In this document: piece after piece, positions 36,912-46,763 of the stretch | How the letters are laid out: every line of letters begins with the position of its first letter | Position numbering within the stretch: position 1 is the stretch's first letter | Assembly: GCF_017562075.2 (NCBI RefSeq) | Contig: NC_054085.1 | Coordinates: 25,348,185 to 25,412,184, forward strand | DNA from: Anopheles merus | Lineage: Eukaryota; Arthropoda; Insecta; Diptera; Culicidae | Direction: 5' to 3' | DNA: 64,000 nucleotides | Position numbers and translations under genes: made by a program | Notes under the pieces: generated by a model | The model's database searches: none | Seen by the model: the letters and a program-made list of their open reading frames with translations, nothing else | What the model was told of the DNA's origin: nothing

Positions 36912-38844
36912 ATGGAGGAGCGCACCGGAACCGAGCGGATCTATGGCGGATGCGAAGGACCGGACGCGATGTACGTGAAGCTGATCTCGTCCGACGGGCA
37001 CGAGTTCATCGTGAAGCGCGAGCACGCCCTTACCTCCGGCACGATCAAGGCGATGCTTTCCGGCCCGGGCCAGTTTGCCGAGAATGAAGCGAACGAGGTC
37101 AACTTTAGAGAAATACCGTAAGCGTCCCATTTCTCCCCCAAGCTTCTAATTACTTCTGTTATGTAATTTTTAGTGCGACCTTCCCCTCTTCCCTCCTCTT
37201 TCCCCGAGCGTGGAAAGCCTTAAAACAACGTGTGAGGATTTTCGCTGATAAAGCGTGCTCGGTAAAATGACGCGCACAGCGAGCAACCTTTGAACCCTTC
37301 GCCACAGTCGTGTCGTGTCGGCTGGCGCCATGGGGAACGATTGGAAGAAACGTGTTGAGCCCTCCGCGAAGAACAGCACTAGACATTGGGAGGAGATTAT
37401 AATCACCTTCGCGTCTTGCAACAACCTTCACTATCTCGATAATATAAGGGATGGAAGGAGAAGCAAAAAGTTTGTTATCAAAGCGAAGGGCGACAAAGGC
37501 AGCATGTAACACACGCCACAGCACTGCTGAGTCAAAGCATGACTCAGTGAACGGTGTGTAAAGGCATGCTGATAGGCGCACAGTCTCTTCATTGAATTTC
37601 GTCATTGTAGTGTTGTTGTTAGTACACGATCTACACAACTAGAATCGTGTCCTTAAATCAATTTATAAGGCAAAAACATCCCCATCTCAACTAGTGCTGA
37701 GTAAATCTGATTCAGATTCATGAATTTAAATGAATTTTTGAATTGATTCAATGAATGTGAATCTCGATTGGTAAGATTCATGAATCTCGAAAGATTCAAG
37801 GGATTCATAAATCTCCAAAGATTCATCGAGCTTGAGCTTCTTATTGTTCTTCTTCTTGGCGTAACAACCTACGTGGTCATGCCAGCCTATGCTTGTTTTC
37901 GACACTTCTTGAGACATACCACGCACCCGTATAGTTAGTTTTGCTACGGGGAGACGGTCCATACAAGACTTGAACCCACGATGGGCATGTTAGGTGGGAT
38001 CGCGCAAATTCAATATTTTGAATATCATACTTCTCTAAAGATTCATGAATCCCTGTTGATATGTGAATTTAAATGGATTCATGAATCTTTCGAGATCTTT
38101 CGAGATTCATGAACCCTTGAAGATTCATGGATCTTTTGGGATTCATTAATCCTTAAAGATTCATCAGTTTTTTGAGATTCATGAATCTTTGAAGAGTCGA
38201 TTCGAGATTCGAATCACTCAACCCTGAAGATTCATATGAATGAATCACAACGATAGATTCACGAAGCCCAACACTAATCTCAACCCTCCCAAGTCGTTGG
38301 TACTTGTCTACTATGATTGCATCAGACTAGTCACCGCGAAATAATCTAACGAGATGCCTAGCAAAGTCTGAAATCGATCACGGTTGCTATACTGACTCAA
38401 AAGATCTAGCAGGTCTATCGACTAATGAGTTGTACAAGACCAGAAAGTGATCGATTCCCGGCGGGATCCTAGCATCTGTAAAAAGGGCTGAATTTGGCTC
38501 TATAGCGAGAGCATTGGGGTTTATCGTAAAATCGAAACTGCTTGGAATGATATCGTTTTGAGTTTGGATTGAAAAGCTGAGGAAAAAAGGCACCCATTTC
38601 ATTGAACCCCGAACATTTGCTGCAATGCAATAGGAAAAGAGCAAATTAAAAAAAAAGTACTAACATTTTTTTTCAACCTTTTCTCTCCCTCTATCCCTGT
38701 AGCTCACACGTGCTCGAGAAGGTCTGCATGTACTTCACGTACAAGGTGCGCTACACAAACAGCTCGACGGAAATACCCGAGTTCCCGATCGCACCGGAGA
38801 TTGCGCTCGAGCTCCTGATGGCCGCCAACTTCCTCGACTGCTAG
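36912..38844 (+). CDS. EloC: Elongin C
   Basis: Small SKP1/BTB-fold adaptor. It joins Elongin B in SOCS/VHL-box ubiquitin ligases and with Elongin A supports RNA polymerase II elongation. Two coding exons, 36912-37117 and 38703-38844, give 115 aa. It reads MEERTGTERIYGGCEGPDAM, then the invariant block YVKLISSDGHEFIVKREHAL, TSGTIKAMLSGPGQFAENEA, SHVLEKVCMYFTYKVRY, and ends MAANFLDC as in all animals. Splicing joins ATA CC to C TCA in phase. The 1.6 kb intron carries a GATTCATG-repeat element with a SINE inside. Confidence 0.96.
37690..38278. mobile_element. Element filled with GATTCATGAATC repeats
   Basis: The left end (TAGTGCTGAGT) and right end (GCCCAACACTA) are imperfect inverted repeats. 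Between them are many degenerate copies of 'agattcatgaatctttgaa', which is itself palindromic. A reverse SINE (about 37840-38005) interrupts it. The organisation resembles the TAGTGATGGG / GATTCCG family but with a different internal unit. Confidence 0.55.
37840..38005 (-). mobile_element. Reverse SINE copy in Elongin C intron
   Basis: Shows the SINE tail (TTCTTCTTGGCGTAACAACC) and the head-region block 'gacttgaacccacgatggg' with the reverse-complement B box. The junctions with the host repeat are approximate. Confidence 0.6.
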
Positions 38845-40203
38845 GGGGACCACGCGCGCGACCCGCTCTGTGGGTGTGATAAACTCTCTGGTTTATGTTT
38901 TTTTTTTCGGGGTTTCCATCACCATATGCTGTTTTGGGTTTCCGTTTCCTTTTTTGTGTTAATTTTTTTTTGTATAAACCTAGGACCCTCCCCTCCCCTC
39001 CCCTCCCTTACTTTGATTGAGCTGATAAAACAAAACCATAAATATACATATTAATGACAAACATCCAAATAGAATTGTAATCCTTTCCCTATATAACTCT
39101 CTCTCTCTACTACAGTACAGGGTTTCTTATAGTTGTAGGACTCTGATTCTTTCTGATGCGAAGTGAACTTTATAGAAAATGAACTCTATGGCACCCTTTT
39201 TGGACAGGCTCCTAGCAAATTCCTATTGGATGTGTCCAACAAGGGTGCTACAGAGTCCGATTCCCATTACATTAAGTTGATTTCATGTAGGAAAGAGTCT
39301 ATAAAGTGTCCCACAGCTATGAAAACTCCTGGAAAACCCTATAAAGGCTCCTTTGCATGTGTGTTAATATGCCGCGTAATTGATGTTGAAACTGCGTTCG
39401 TATAAAAAAAACAAATCTTAACTTAAAGCTAACTATTAGCCAACAGAATACGGAATCTGAATTTACTGCAATTTAATCTTCCCCTTTGACTCGGAAAAAG
39501 CCGCTCCTTCCATTTCCGGCTCATTCTTCTGAAATACTCGAAGCAGAAAGTTTTTTTTTTGTGTTGTGAAAGGGACAAGGATAAATATAGAATATTCGGT
39601 AGCCTAAAACACACCTGGATAGACGCCTTAACAAAACGGGAGGTGGCTGAAGCTGTTGATCATCGGGTTGTTGTATTGGTTCGAGCAATAGTCAGCAGCA
39701 ACTGACGAGGCAGCATAGTGTGAGAGCCAACAAGAAGAAGGTGCAAATTACAGTTTTCCCACTCCTATATGTGTGTGTGTGTGAGCGTGTATAAAATTAT
39801 CAGCTGGCATTTTTCGTTTTCCGTTTCTTTTGTATTATGTTAATTTCTCTGCTCTATACCATAATAACGATTTATACGAGTAATAAGAATAAAAATGAGT
39901 TTGTCGAAGAAATTTGATAAAAGGAAAGATTTGCATTGGAAGATTAAATGTTATCAAAATAGTTGAAATTAAGTTGTTGCTAATATACGGACTAATATGC
40001 TAATGTAATGAGCCTTACAGGGGTTTCCAAGTCACTTTCGAAAGTAAACATTGTTATAACGCATAAATAACATATTATTATTTATGCCAACTGTTGTTCC
40101 AGTCATCCAGCTGACATTTCATTTCCATCAAAATGATTTTTAATTTTGTCAGCATGATTTTCAACACGACCCAAGCTGGATTGAGTTTGACAGTTCCTTG
40201 TTA

Positions 40204-41501
40204 ACAGGTTGGCTGATAAGTCCCCGGTCTGACACATAGATGGCGCCGCTAGTATTAAATGCATATTATTTTTATATACCTAGTACCAACCTTCAAATGA
40301 TTCGTGTCAAAGTTTGACGTCTGTATGTCAATTAGTTTGTGAGACAGAGCGTCTTTTGTCAAGCAACTTTTGTTATTGTGAAAAAAATGGAAAAAAAGGA
40401 ATTTCGTGTTTTGATAAAATACTGTTTTCTGAAGGGAAAAAATACAGTGGAAGCAAAAACTTGGCTTGATAATGAGTTTCCGGACTCTGCCCCAGGGAAA
40501 TCAACAATAATTGATTGGTATGCAAAATTCAAGCGTGGTGAAATGACCACGGAGGACGGTGAACGCAGTGGACGCCCGAAAGAGGTGGTTACCGAAGAAA
40601 ACATCAAAAAAATCCACAAAATGATTTTGAATGACCGTAAAATGAAGTTGATCGAGATAGCAGAGGCCTTAAAGATATCAAAGGAACGTGTTGGTCATAT
40701 CATTCATCAATATTTGGATATGCGGAAGCTGTGTGCAAAATGGGTGCCGCGCGAGCTCACATTTGACCAAAAACACCAACGTGTTGATGATTCTGAGCAG
40801 TGTTTGCAGCTGTTAACTCATAATACACCCGAGTTTTTGCGTCGATATGTGACAATGGGTGAAACATTGCTCCATCACTACACTCCTGAGTCCATTCGAC
40901 AGTCGGCTCAGTGGACAGCGACCGGTGAACCGGCTCCGAAGCGTGGAAAGACTCAAAAGTCCGCTGGCAAAGTAATGGCCTCTGTTTTTTGGGATGCGCA
41001 TGGAATAATTTTTATCGATTATCTTGAGAAGGGAAAAACCACGAACAGTGACTATTATATGGCGTTATTGGAGCGTTTGAAGGTCGAAATCGCGGCAAAA
41101 CGGCCCCATATGAAGAAGAAAAAAGTGTTGTTCCACCAAGACAACGCACCGTGCCACAAGTCATTGGGAACGATGGCAAAAATTCATGAATTGGGCTTCG
41201 AATTGCTTCCCCACCCACCGTATTCTCCAGATCTGGCCCCCAGCGACTTTTTCTTGTTCTCAGACCTCAAAAGGATGCTCGCAGGGAAAAAATTTGGCTG
41301 CAATGAAGAGGTGGTCGCCGAAACTGAGGCCTATTTTGAGGCAAAACCGGAGGAGTACTACCAAAACGGTATCAAAAAATTGGAAGGTCGTTATAATCGT
41401 TGTATCGCTCTTGAAGGGAACTATGTTGAATAATAAAAAACGAATTTTGACAAAAAAATGTGTTTTCCTTTGTTAGACCGGGGACTTATCAGCCAACCTG
41501 T
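40204..41501 (+). mobile_element. Himar1-like mariner (irritans subfamily), full length
   Basis: A 1298 bp element with perfect 27 bp terminal inverted repeats (ACAGGTTGGCTGATAAGTCC and continuing), flanked by the TA duplication (40202-40203 and 41502-41503). It encodes one uninterrupted transposase. Both ends and the whole ORF survive, so insertion is relatively recent, but the catalytic site is mutated. Confidence 0.95.
40387..41433 (+). CDS. Mariner transposase, catalytically impaired
   Basis: DD34D transposase of the Tc1/mariner superfamily, 348 aa, the usual length for irritans-subfamily members and extremely close to Himar1. I start at the ATG at 40387; the upstream ATG at 40339 lies in the untranslated leader. 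Two N-terminal helix-turn-helix regions precede WVPREL and the catalytic domain. The second and third acidic residues are present (HQDNAPCH, D252; YSPDLAPSD, D287, 34 residues between). The first, expected in MDETW, is replaced by Gly158 (GGT) and the Trp two residues on by Leu (MGETLLHHY). Loss of this metal-binding Asp should abolish cleavage, so the protein is probably inactive though DNA binding may remain. Confidence 0.93.
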   Translation: MEKKEFRVLIKYCFLKGKNTVEAKTWLDNEFPDSAPGKSTIIDWYAKFKRGEMTTEDGERSGRPKEVVTEENIKKIHKMILNDRKMKLIEIAEALKISKERVGHIIHQYLDMRKLCAKWVPRELTFDQKHQRVDDSEQCLQLLTHNTPEFLRRYVTMGETLLHHYTPESIRQSAQWTATGEPAPKRGKTQKSAGKVMASVFWDAHGIIFIDYLEKGKTTNSDYYMALLERLKVEIAAKRPHMKKKKVLFHQDNAPCHKSLGTMAKIHELGFELLPHPPYSPDLAPSDFFLFSDLKRMLAGKKFGCNEEVVAETEAYFEAKPEEYYQNGIKKLEGRYNRCIALEGNYVE

Positions 41502-42252
41502 TATGTATTGAAAATCATGTGTTGAAACTGAAATTTCATTTTGAAGCAAATACATCATTTGATAGCTGTTGAAAAACATCTTGAATGCTGTGAATAATTA
41601 TGAGCACATTCTAAAATGGCCTGGAAAACCCTGTAAGCCCAGGTTTACATATCAACTGAAAATGAACGTGAAATGTTCAGTTTCTGTTTTGTTGTTATAC
41701 TTCATTAAATATTAATCAAAATATGGCTAATCGTACCCCCAAAAGAAAGGAAATTTCCCCAACTATTTAGACTATAAAAAAAAACATTGAAATAATGATT
41801 TGAATGCATTGCCTTGTAATGACCTACTGACCATTATTTTTTTCATCATGAACGAAGCGGTTTAATTCATTATTTAAGTATGTTTTTTAGTCTAAATATA
41901 GTCTAAATCTTTCGCGACTAGCACATGTACTAGCCCGAATACAATTTCTCGGAAATGGGACGACTTGGGACCTTGTTGAGTGTTGCTTGTGTTCGTAGCG
42001 CACAACCTTAGATGCTTTTCCCCATCCCAAATTCAACAGCATTTTTCTCCAAAGGTCGTTCGAAAACCAACAACAACAACAACAACAACAAAAAACACAT
42101 GTTTCTTTCCTTTTGCAAGAAAAATGCCATTTTTTTACAAAAAAATATTTTAAAACTAATTGACGAGACACAAAACCAAAGAGCGTACGCGCGCCCGTAC
42201 ACAAACAAGCAATAAGTTAAGGCACCCATCCACTCCTCCCCGGTCCAATGAG

Positions 42253-44298
42253 TCACGGTTCACTTTTGCGCTTGCTAAACAGCTCCATCCGGTTGCGCCG
42301 CTCGCCCTCCAGCGCCTTCGCCCGCTCCCAGTCGTCCCGGTGCAGCGCGGTCCGCCCGCGGCTCAGGCCGAGCAGGCGCGCTAGCACGAACAGCGCGTGC
42401 AGATCGTCCATCGTGACCGCACTGTTCTCGGTGCGCATCCGCACGAAATCGTCCTGCACGACGGTCGGGTCGAGCGTTTTCATATCGAACGGGCGCACCC
42501 GGGCCCCGGTGAGGAAGCGGCGCATACCGTCCAGCTTCGGGGCGGCGTAGTGCCGGCCGGCTTTGATCGTTTCGTCGATCAGCTTGATCGCGTCCAGGTC
42601 CGGTACGATCGGCAGGTAGCAGTTGTTCTGTTGCGGGGGGAGGGCAGGTTGAAAAGTCGGTTAGGTTGTGTAAATTGAAATTGAGTCGAATCTCGGACCC
42701 TTACCGGCAGCATGCTTTTCCCCTCGCTTAGCACCAGCACCGGTACGTCGGTGTTGAAATCGAGCTGATAGAACTGAAAGTCGTACTTGAGCCGCTGGGC
42801 CTTGATTAGGTGCGCCACGTGCTTGACCGCCTCGACGCCACCGGATTCCAGTTTGCCCGCCTCCAGCCGCGTCTCGTCCAGCACCAGATGGGTGTGGGGC
42901 GCCAGCTGCAAGATGCCGCTGGTGAGCTTGTTCGTTTTGTAGTCTTTTCTGAAATTGCAGTTGAAAAATTTACAAACAAAAGATGCATTAAAGTCTCCCT
43001 TTCCTGTTTGCAATAAGTAAAAAAGAGACAAAAGCTTCCTACTTGGGCGCAAACTGTAGCGTGTTCATGTTGTCGAGCGTCATCGGCAGATAGTGGCTGG
43101 CGGGAAGCAGCAGCTCGAGCAGCTCGTACAGCGAGCGCGTGTAGCCGGGCAGCACTTCCGCCGGGATGTTGCTGAGGTTCAGGCAAAACTGTCCCCTACA
43201 CTCTACCTCGTCCCGGATGTACACGGACGAGACGAGATGGCAGAGCAGATAGTCGGCCGCGACGCCGTCCCCGAACAGGCACTGGGTGAGCAGGTTGTGC
43301 AGGTCCTTGTACGTCGTTTCGGCGAGCGCATCCGGGCAGGCGTCACTGCCCGGCGGTCCCCGCAGTAGCAGCGGATTCGTGTGGGGCAGCTTCCGCACAC
43401 TGACGGCGTGCAGGCGCGGTATCAACGACGGCGGTGGATGCGTTGCCTGATGCTCCGTCACGTCGTCCACGAACTCGTCCATGCCCGTGCTGTCCCCGGT
43501 ACCGTCCAGGGCCGGATCGACGGACAGGAAGCCGGCCACCTCGAGGACGGTGTTGAGCGCCCAGTCGTCGTAGTTGCTGTACAGCTTCACCAGGCACGCC
43601 TTGCCGGGGCGGTTAGCGATGGGCGAGTTGAGCAGATAGTCGGCGGACAGTACGGCCGTCCCGTTGGAAGAAGCGGCCGGTGCGGTACCATCACCACCAT
43701 CGCTTGCTGTTCTCTTTTTGTTTCCATTACACTCGCCCGGTACAGTGTTCGTTGTAGTAGTCGTCGTCGTCGTTCCATCCACCTCCATCTCCGTGTCGTC
43801 CTCGTGGGAGCGTTTGGCGGTCGTGCTGGGCATTTGCTCACCCTGCTTCCAGCCAGTGGGGCGTACTCCAGCCGCCTCCTGCTCCTTCTCGTACCCTGCC
43901 GCCCACGGGTTCTGGCCCGGCACGGTAACGACGAACAGTGACCGCCGCTCGCCGAACGTGCTGCCTTCGTCGGTGCAGCCCGTGTCGACCGTTTCGGTCG
44001 CCGCGTTAAACACCAGCAGGTCGCGATACTTGCCATTCTGCTGCCGCACGACCGTACCGTCCGACTTGCTGCGCACGGCGTACCGCTCCAGGTAGCACTC
44101 CGGGTCCTGCATGTCCTGCAGCATGCCGCGGAACCGCACCAAGCACCCGTCCGGCAGGTGGGCCAGCTCGGTACAGTTGAGCAGGGGTATCGTGGACCAG
44201 AGCGCCTCGTCGGTCGACAGCTGCTCCAGGCAGGCTGGCTCGTTCGCGATCAAGTACTCCGGCGTCCATGCTGCGATTTCACGCACCGTTTCCATCAT
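42253..44298 (-). CDS. MCMBP: MCM-binding protein
   Basis: Nuclear partner of the MCM2-7 helicase proteins that helps assemble and unload MCM complexes and supports sister-chromatid cohesion. Three exons: 43043-44298, 42705-42948 and 42253-42627, giving 624 aa (human 642). Family blocks include LVRFRGMLQDMQDPECYLERY, GKYRDLLVF, VTVPGQNPWAAG, the acidic/KRSHEDDTEMEVD linker, KACLVKLYSNYDDWALNTVLEVAGFLSVDP, SLIPRLHAVSVRKLPHTNPLL, and LLCHLVSSVYIRDE. Further on are MTLDNMNTLQF, KLTSGILQLAPHTHLVLDET and DDLHALFVLARLLGLSRGRT. Two adjacent start codons (MM) occur. Phases at both introns match. Confidence 0.94.
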
Positions 44299-44766
44299 GC
44301 GTGGGGAGGTGGATTTTTTTTTTGTTGCTAGTTTGCTTGTTTATGCACTAACTAAACCAAAAGATACGAATTGAAACTGTGTTGCTTGTTGTGTGCTTTA
44401 CGCCCAACCTCCCAAAAACCAACAGCAGTATTTTGCGCCAAATTTTGCTGTCATCGTCAATTGCGAGGTTGCTGTAGTTTATGTATTCGGCTGCGCCTAG
44501 AGAAGCCCAAGATGTATATATAAACAATGACAGCAATTTGCGAATCGTTCCCCAAGCAGAGACGATAGCAAATTGCACAATATCGGTAGTTTATGGGTAT
44601 TTATCATTTGGAAATAAAAATAAATGGAATGGAAACAAATTGCAACACGGAAAAAAATCTCGTGTTGATTGCTTGGAACAACGAAAAAAAAATCCCGATT
44701 TGATTTGCTGCATGGAAGCTGCATAAGCGCTGTTTAAAGGTGTCCCCAGTATGTTTGGTTGCCTAG

Positions 44767-45225
44767 TAGTGATGGGAAACTGAGCACGAGCTGCTCAATT
44801 GGAGTGAACCACATCTGATTCGTACAATGTAGTACCTCAGATTCACAAAATCGTTCAATTGATGTACATCTTTTTATTTATGATTAGGGTCTTTGAAAGC
44901 GTTCAAAACTTCTTTAAGAACGATTGTCCCTGTACCAGTACTATCATTTGCTGTACATCACAGATATTCGATGTTGAGAGTCTAATAGGCCAAAAGCACT
45001 CCAAATGTCGGTTGAACGTAGCGTTCATGCGTGAAATACCGTTCATGCGAGTAGTTTGGTTCTGTAATACATTGTCATTTGAACTAGTGAATCGATCCGA
45101 CTTCGACAATTTCGGAACAAACTCCGGAAGGTAGGTCGTGCCAGCATTATCCGAAATCGTTCGGAATCGTCTGGAGCCGCCCGGAATCACCCTGGAGTCG
45201 TCTGGAGTTGGCCTTCTCAACATTT
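44767..45225 (+). mobile_element. TAGTGATGGG-ended repeat fragment
   Basis: Starts TAGTGATGGGAAACTGAGCA and later shows 'cgaaatcgttcggaatcgtc' and GGAGTCGTC units. The right end is not defined. Confidence 0.5.
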
Positions 45226-45839
45226 CTTAAACATTCAATAATGCTTGAATTCACCTTTTGCAGTAGATAAACAGCATCAAAGTTCTCCAGGAGATTCTCC
45301 TAAATAGCGCCAAAGTAGATTATTTATGCAGTATTGCATTAGATTATTTTTCTTTACGTTTAATTTTATATTAACAACACAAAATGTTCTGTTTATGTGC
45401 AGAATTTTAAATAATTTTCAGTAAACTAAAAATTGCTTCACTTAATATTGCTACTTGAAATAACTCAAACCACAAACAAGAGCATAAACTGCGAGGCGAT
45501 TAATGGTGCCAAAGTCATGCATAAAGTAAAGAACATACACCAAAAGTTCGGTACATGTTCTTAACAAGCCTTCAAGTTCCATAATGAACCATACACATCA
45601 GACTAACCAGTCGCAAGGTTCCAGAGAGTATCAAGCGCTTGTTAAAAAGCGCCACAGTTCCGCAAAGTATCATCTTATCTCTTAATTAGACACATAGTAC
45701 GGTATCGTAACGTTTTTTTTTTTGTTAGCAAGCCTCAAATCACCTGTAGAGTATTAGCTGGCCATTTGGGAAAAGGTTTGCATTAGAAGTGTATGCGCAA
45801 ATAAAAATACATAAAACACAACGAAATGCAATCCCTGAC

Positions 45840-46055
45840 CTCAAGCACATTGCAGCGGACGGCTCTGATTGACTGCGGTCAACTCTGCAGACTCCGGACG
45901 ATTCGGGGCGATTCCGGCCGACTTCGGGCAGCTCCGAGCGACTCCCGACGGTTCCAGACAATTCCGTACGGCTCCGGGCCGAACTAGTTATTCCTATTGG
46001 AACACTGGTAGTCGGATCGGATCGTCGTGGGTGCGCTCCAGAGAGCACATCACTT
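45840..46055. repeat. GACTCCG repeat fragment with CGCTCCAGAGAGCACATCAC end
   Basis: Degenerate 'gattccggccgacttcgggc' units leading to the conserved right block 'gggtgcgctccagagagcac' and ATCACT. Same family as the copies at 49082 and 52340. Confidence 0.6.
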
Positions 46056-46763
46056 GTTCAAACTCTTCTCTCTACAGATCACCGGTTCGTATTGGAATCG
46101 ATCACGCAAGGCGGCATTGCAGAAATCAGTGTTCAGGGTTTAAAAAGACCAATGTACCGATTTAAATTCAGTCATCAGCCAAGTTGACAATCTGTTGGAT
46201 TGGATTTTTCGGATTGGAGCTAAACTCGTCTATGTGTTTAGAGTAAGAACGCAACCATCTCTATGTCCGATAGACACGCTTCAGTGCCGAAGCGAAGCCT
46301 TTAACACTAGTTTTATTAATGATCAATCTTTTTTTGTTTTTTTTTTTATATTTTTCGTTGATCTTATAATGTTTTATACGTTTTATAAAAGTTATTATAG
46401 CTGGTTAATTAAACATTTAGTTGTAGGATATATAAATTGTAACATGTATCGCATTTCTCATTGCAATTTCACCAATACGAAACAAACAAATAGGGCGCAT
46501 TGGGGTTGAACATGCAAGCTTATGTAATAAATGTAATAATGTAAGCTTCATAAAGTTAGAGAGTAGTGAAAAAAGTGAAGAAAAATCAAAAGGACACTTC
46601 ATGAACAGAAATTTGGTCCGTCATGAGAGAGACAGGGCAAAAAACATCACTTAAAGCTTCATTCTTTTTTCTTCAAACATGCAGACAATTTTACTTCTTT
46701 CGTCGCTAGTCTGGACGTACGCATTCCCTCCTCCTTCTTTCCACATAAAAAAAAACATTGCAT

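Larger units (their letters stand above)
37118..38702 (+). other. Elongin C coding intron
   Basis: GTAAGC donor to CTGTAG acceptor. It contains the repeat element 37690-38278 and an embedded SINE copy. No coding exon seen in the remaining parts. Confidence 0.8.
40014..41637. mobile_element. MITE (CTTACAGGG ends) split by a mariner
   Basis: The left end CTTACAGGGGTTTCCAAGTC is mirrored by the right end GGCCTGGAAAACCCTGTAAG. The two halves, without the 1298 bp mariner and the duplicated TA, make a MITE of about 324 bp. A related uninterrupted copy lies at 21631-21944. Confidence 0.7.
38845..42252. other. ELOC-MCMBP intergenic region with mariner
   Basis: Contains the ELOC 3' UTR (T-rich, about 38900-39060), the mariner insertion in a MITE (40014-41637), and AT-rich DNA. 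The MCMBP 3' UTR probably lies in 41900-42252. A weak AAGAAGAAG tail near 39730 could be another SINE end. Confidence 0.5.
44299..46763. other. MCMBP-AGO2 intergenic region
   Basis: Carries two separate GGAGTCG-family fragments (44767-45225 and about 45840-46055) and T-rich DNA that probably includes the AGO2 3' UTR. No coding exon seen. Confidence 0.55.

Noticed and set aside
39117..39350. Possible MITE starting ACAGGGTTTCTTATAG
   Set aside because: The supposed right end (CTGGAAAACCCTATAA) pairs only weakly and no target duplication is visible.
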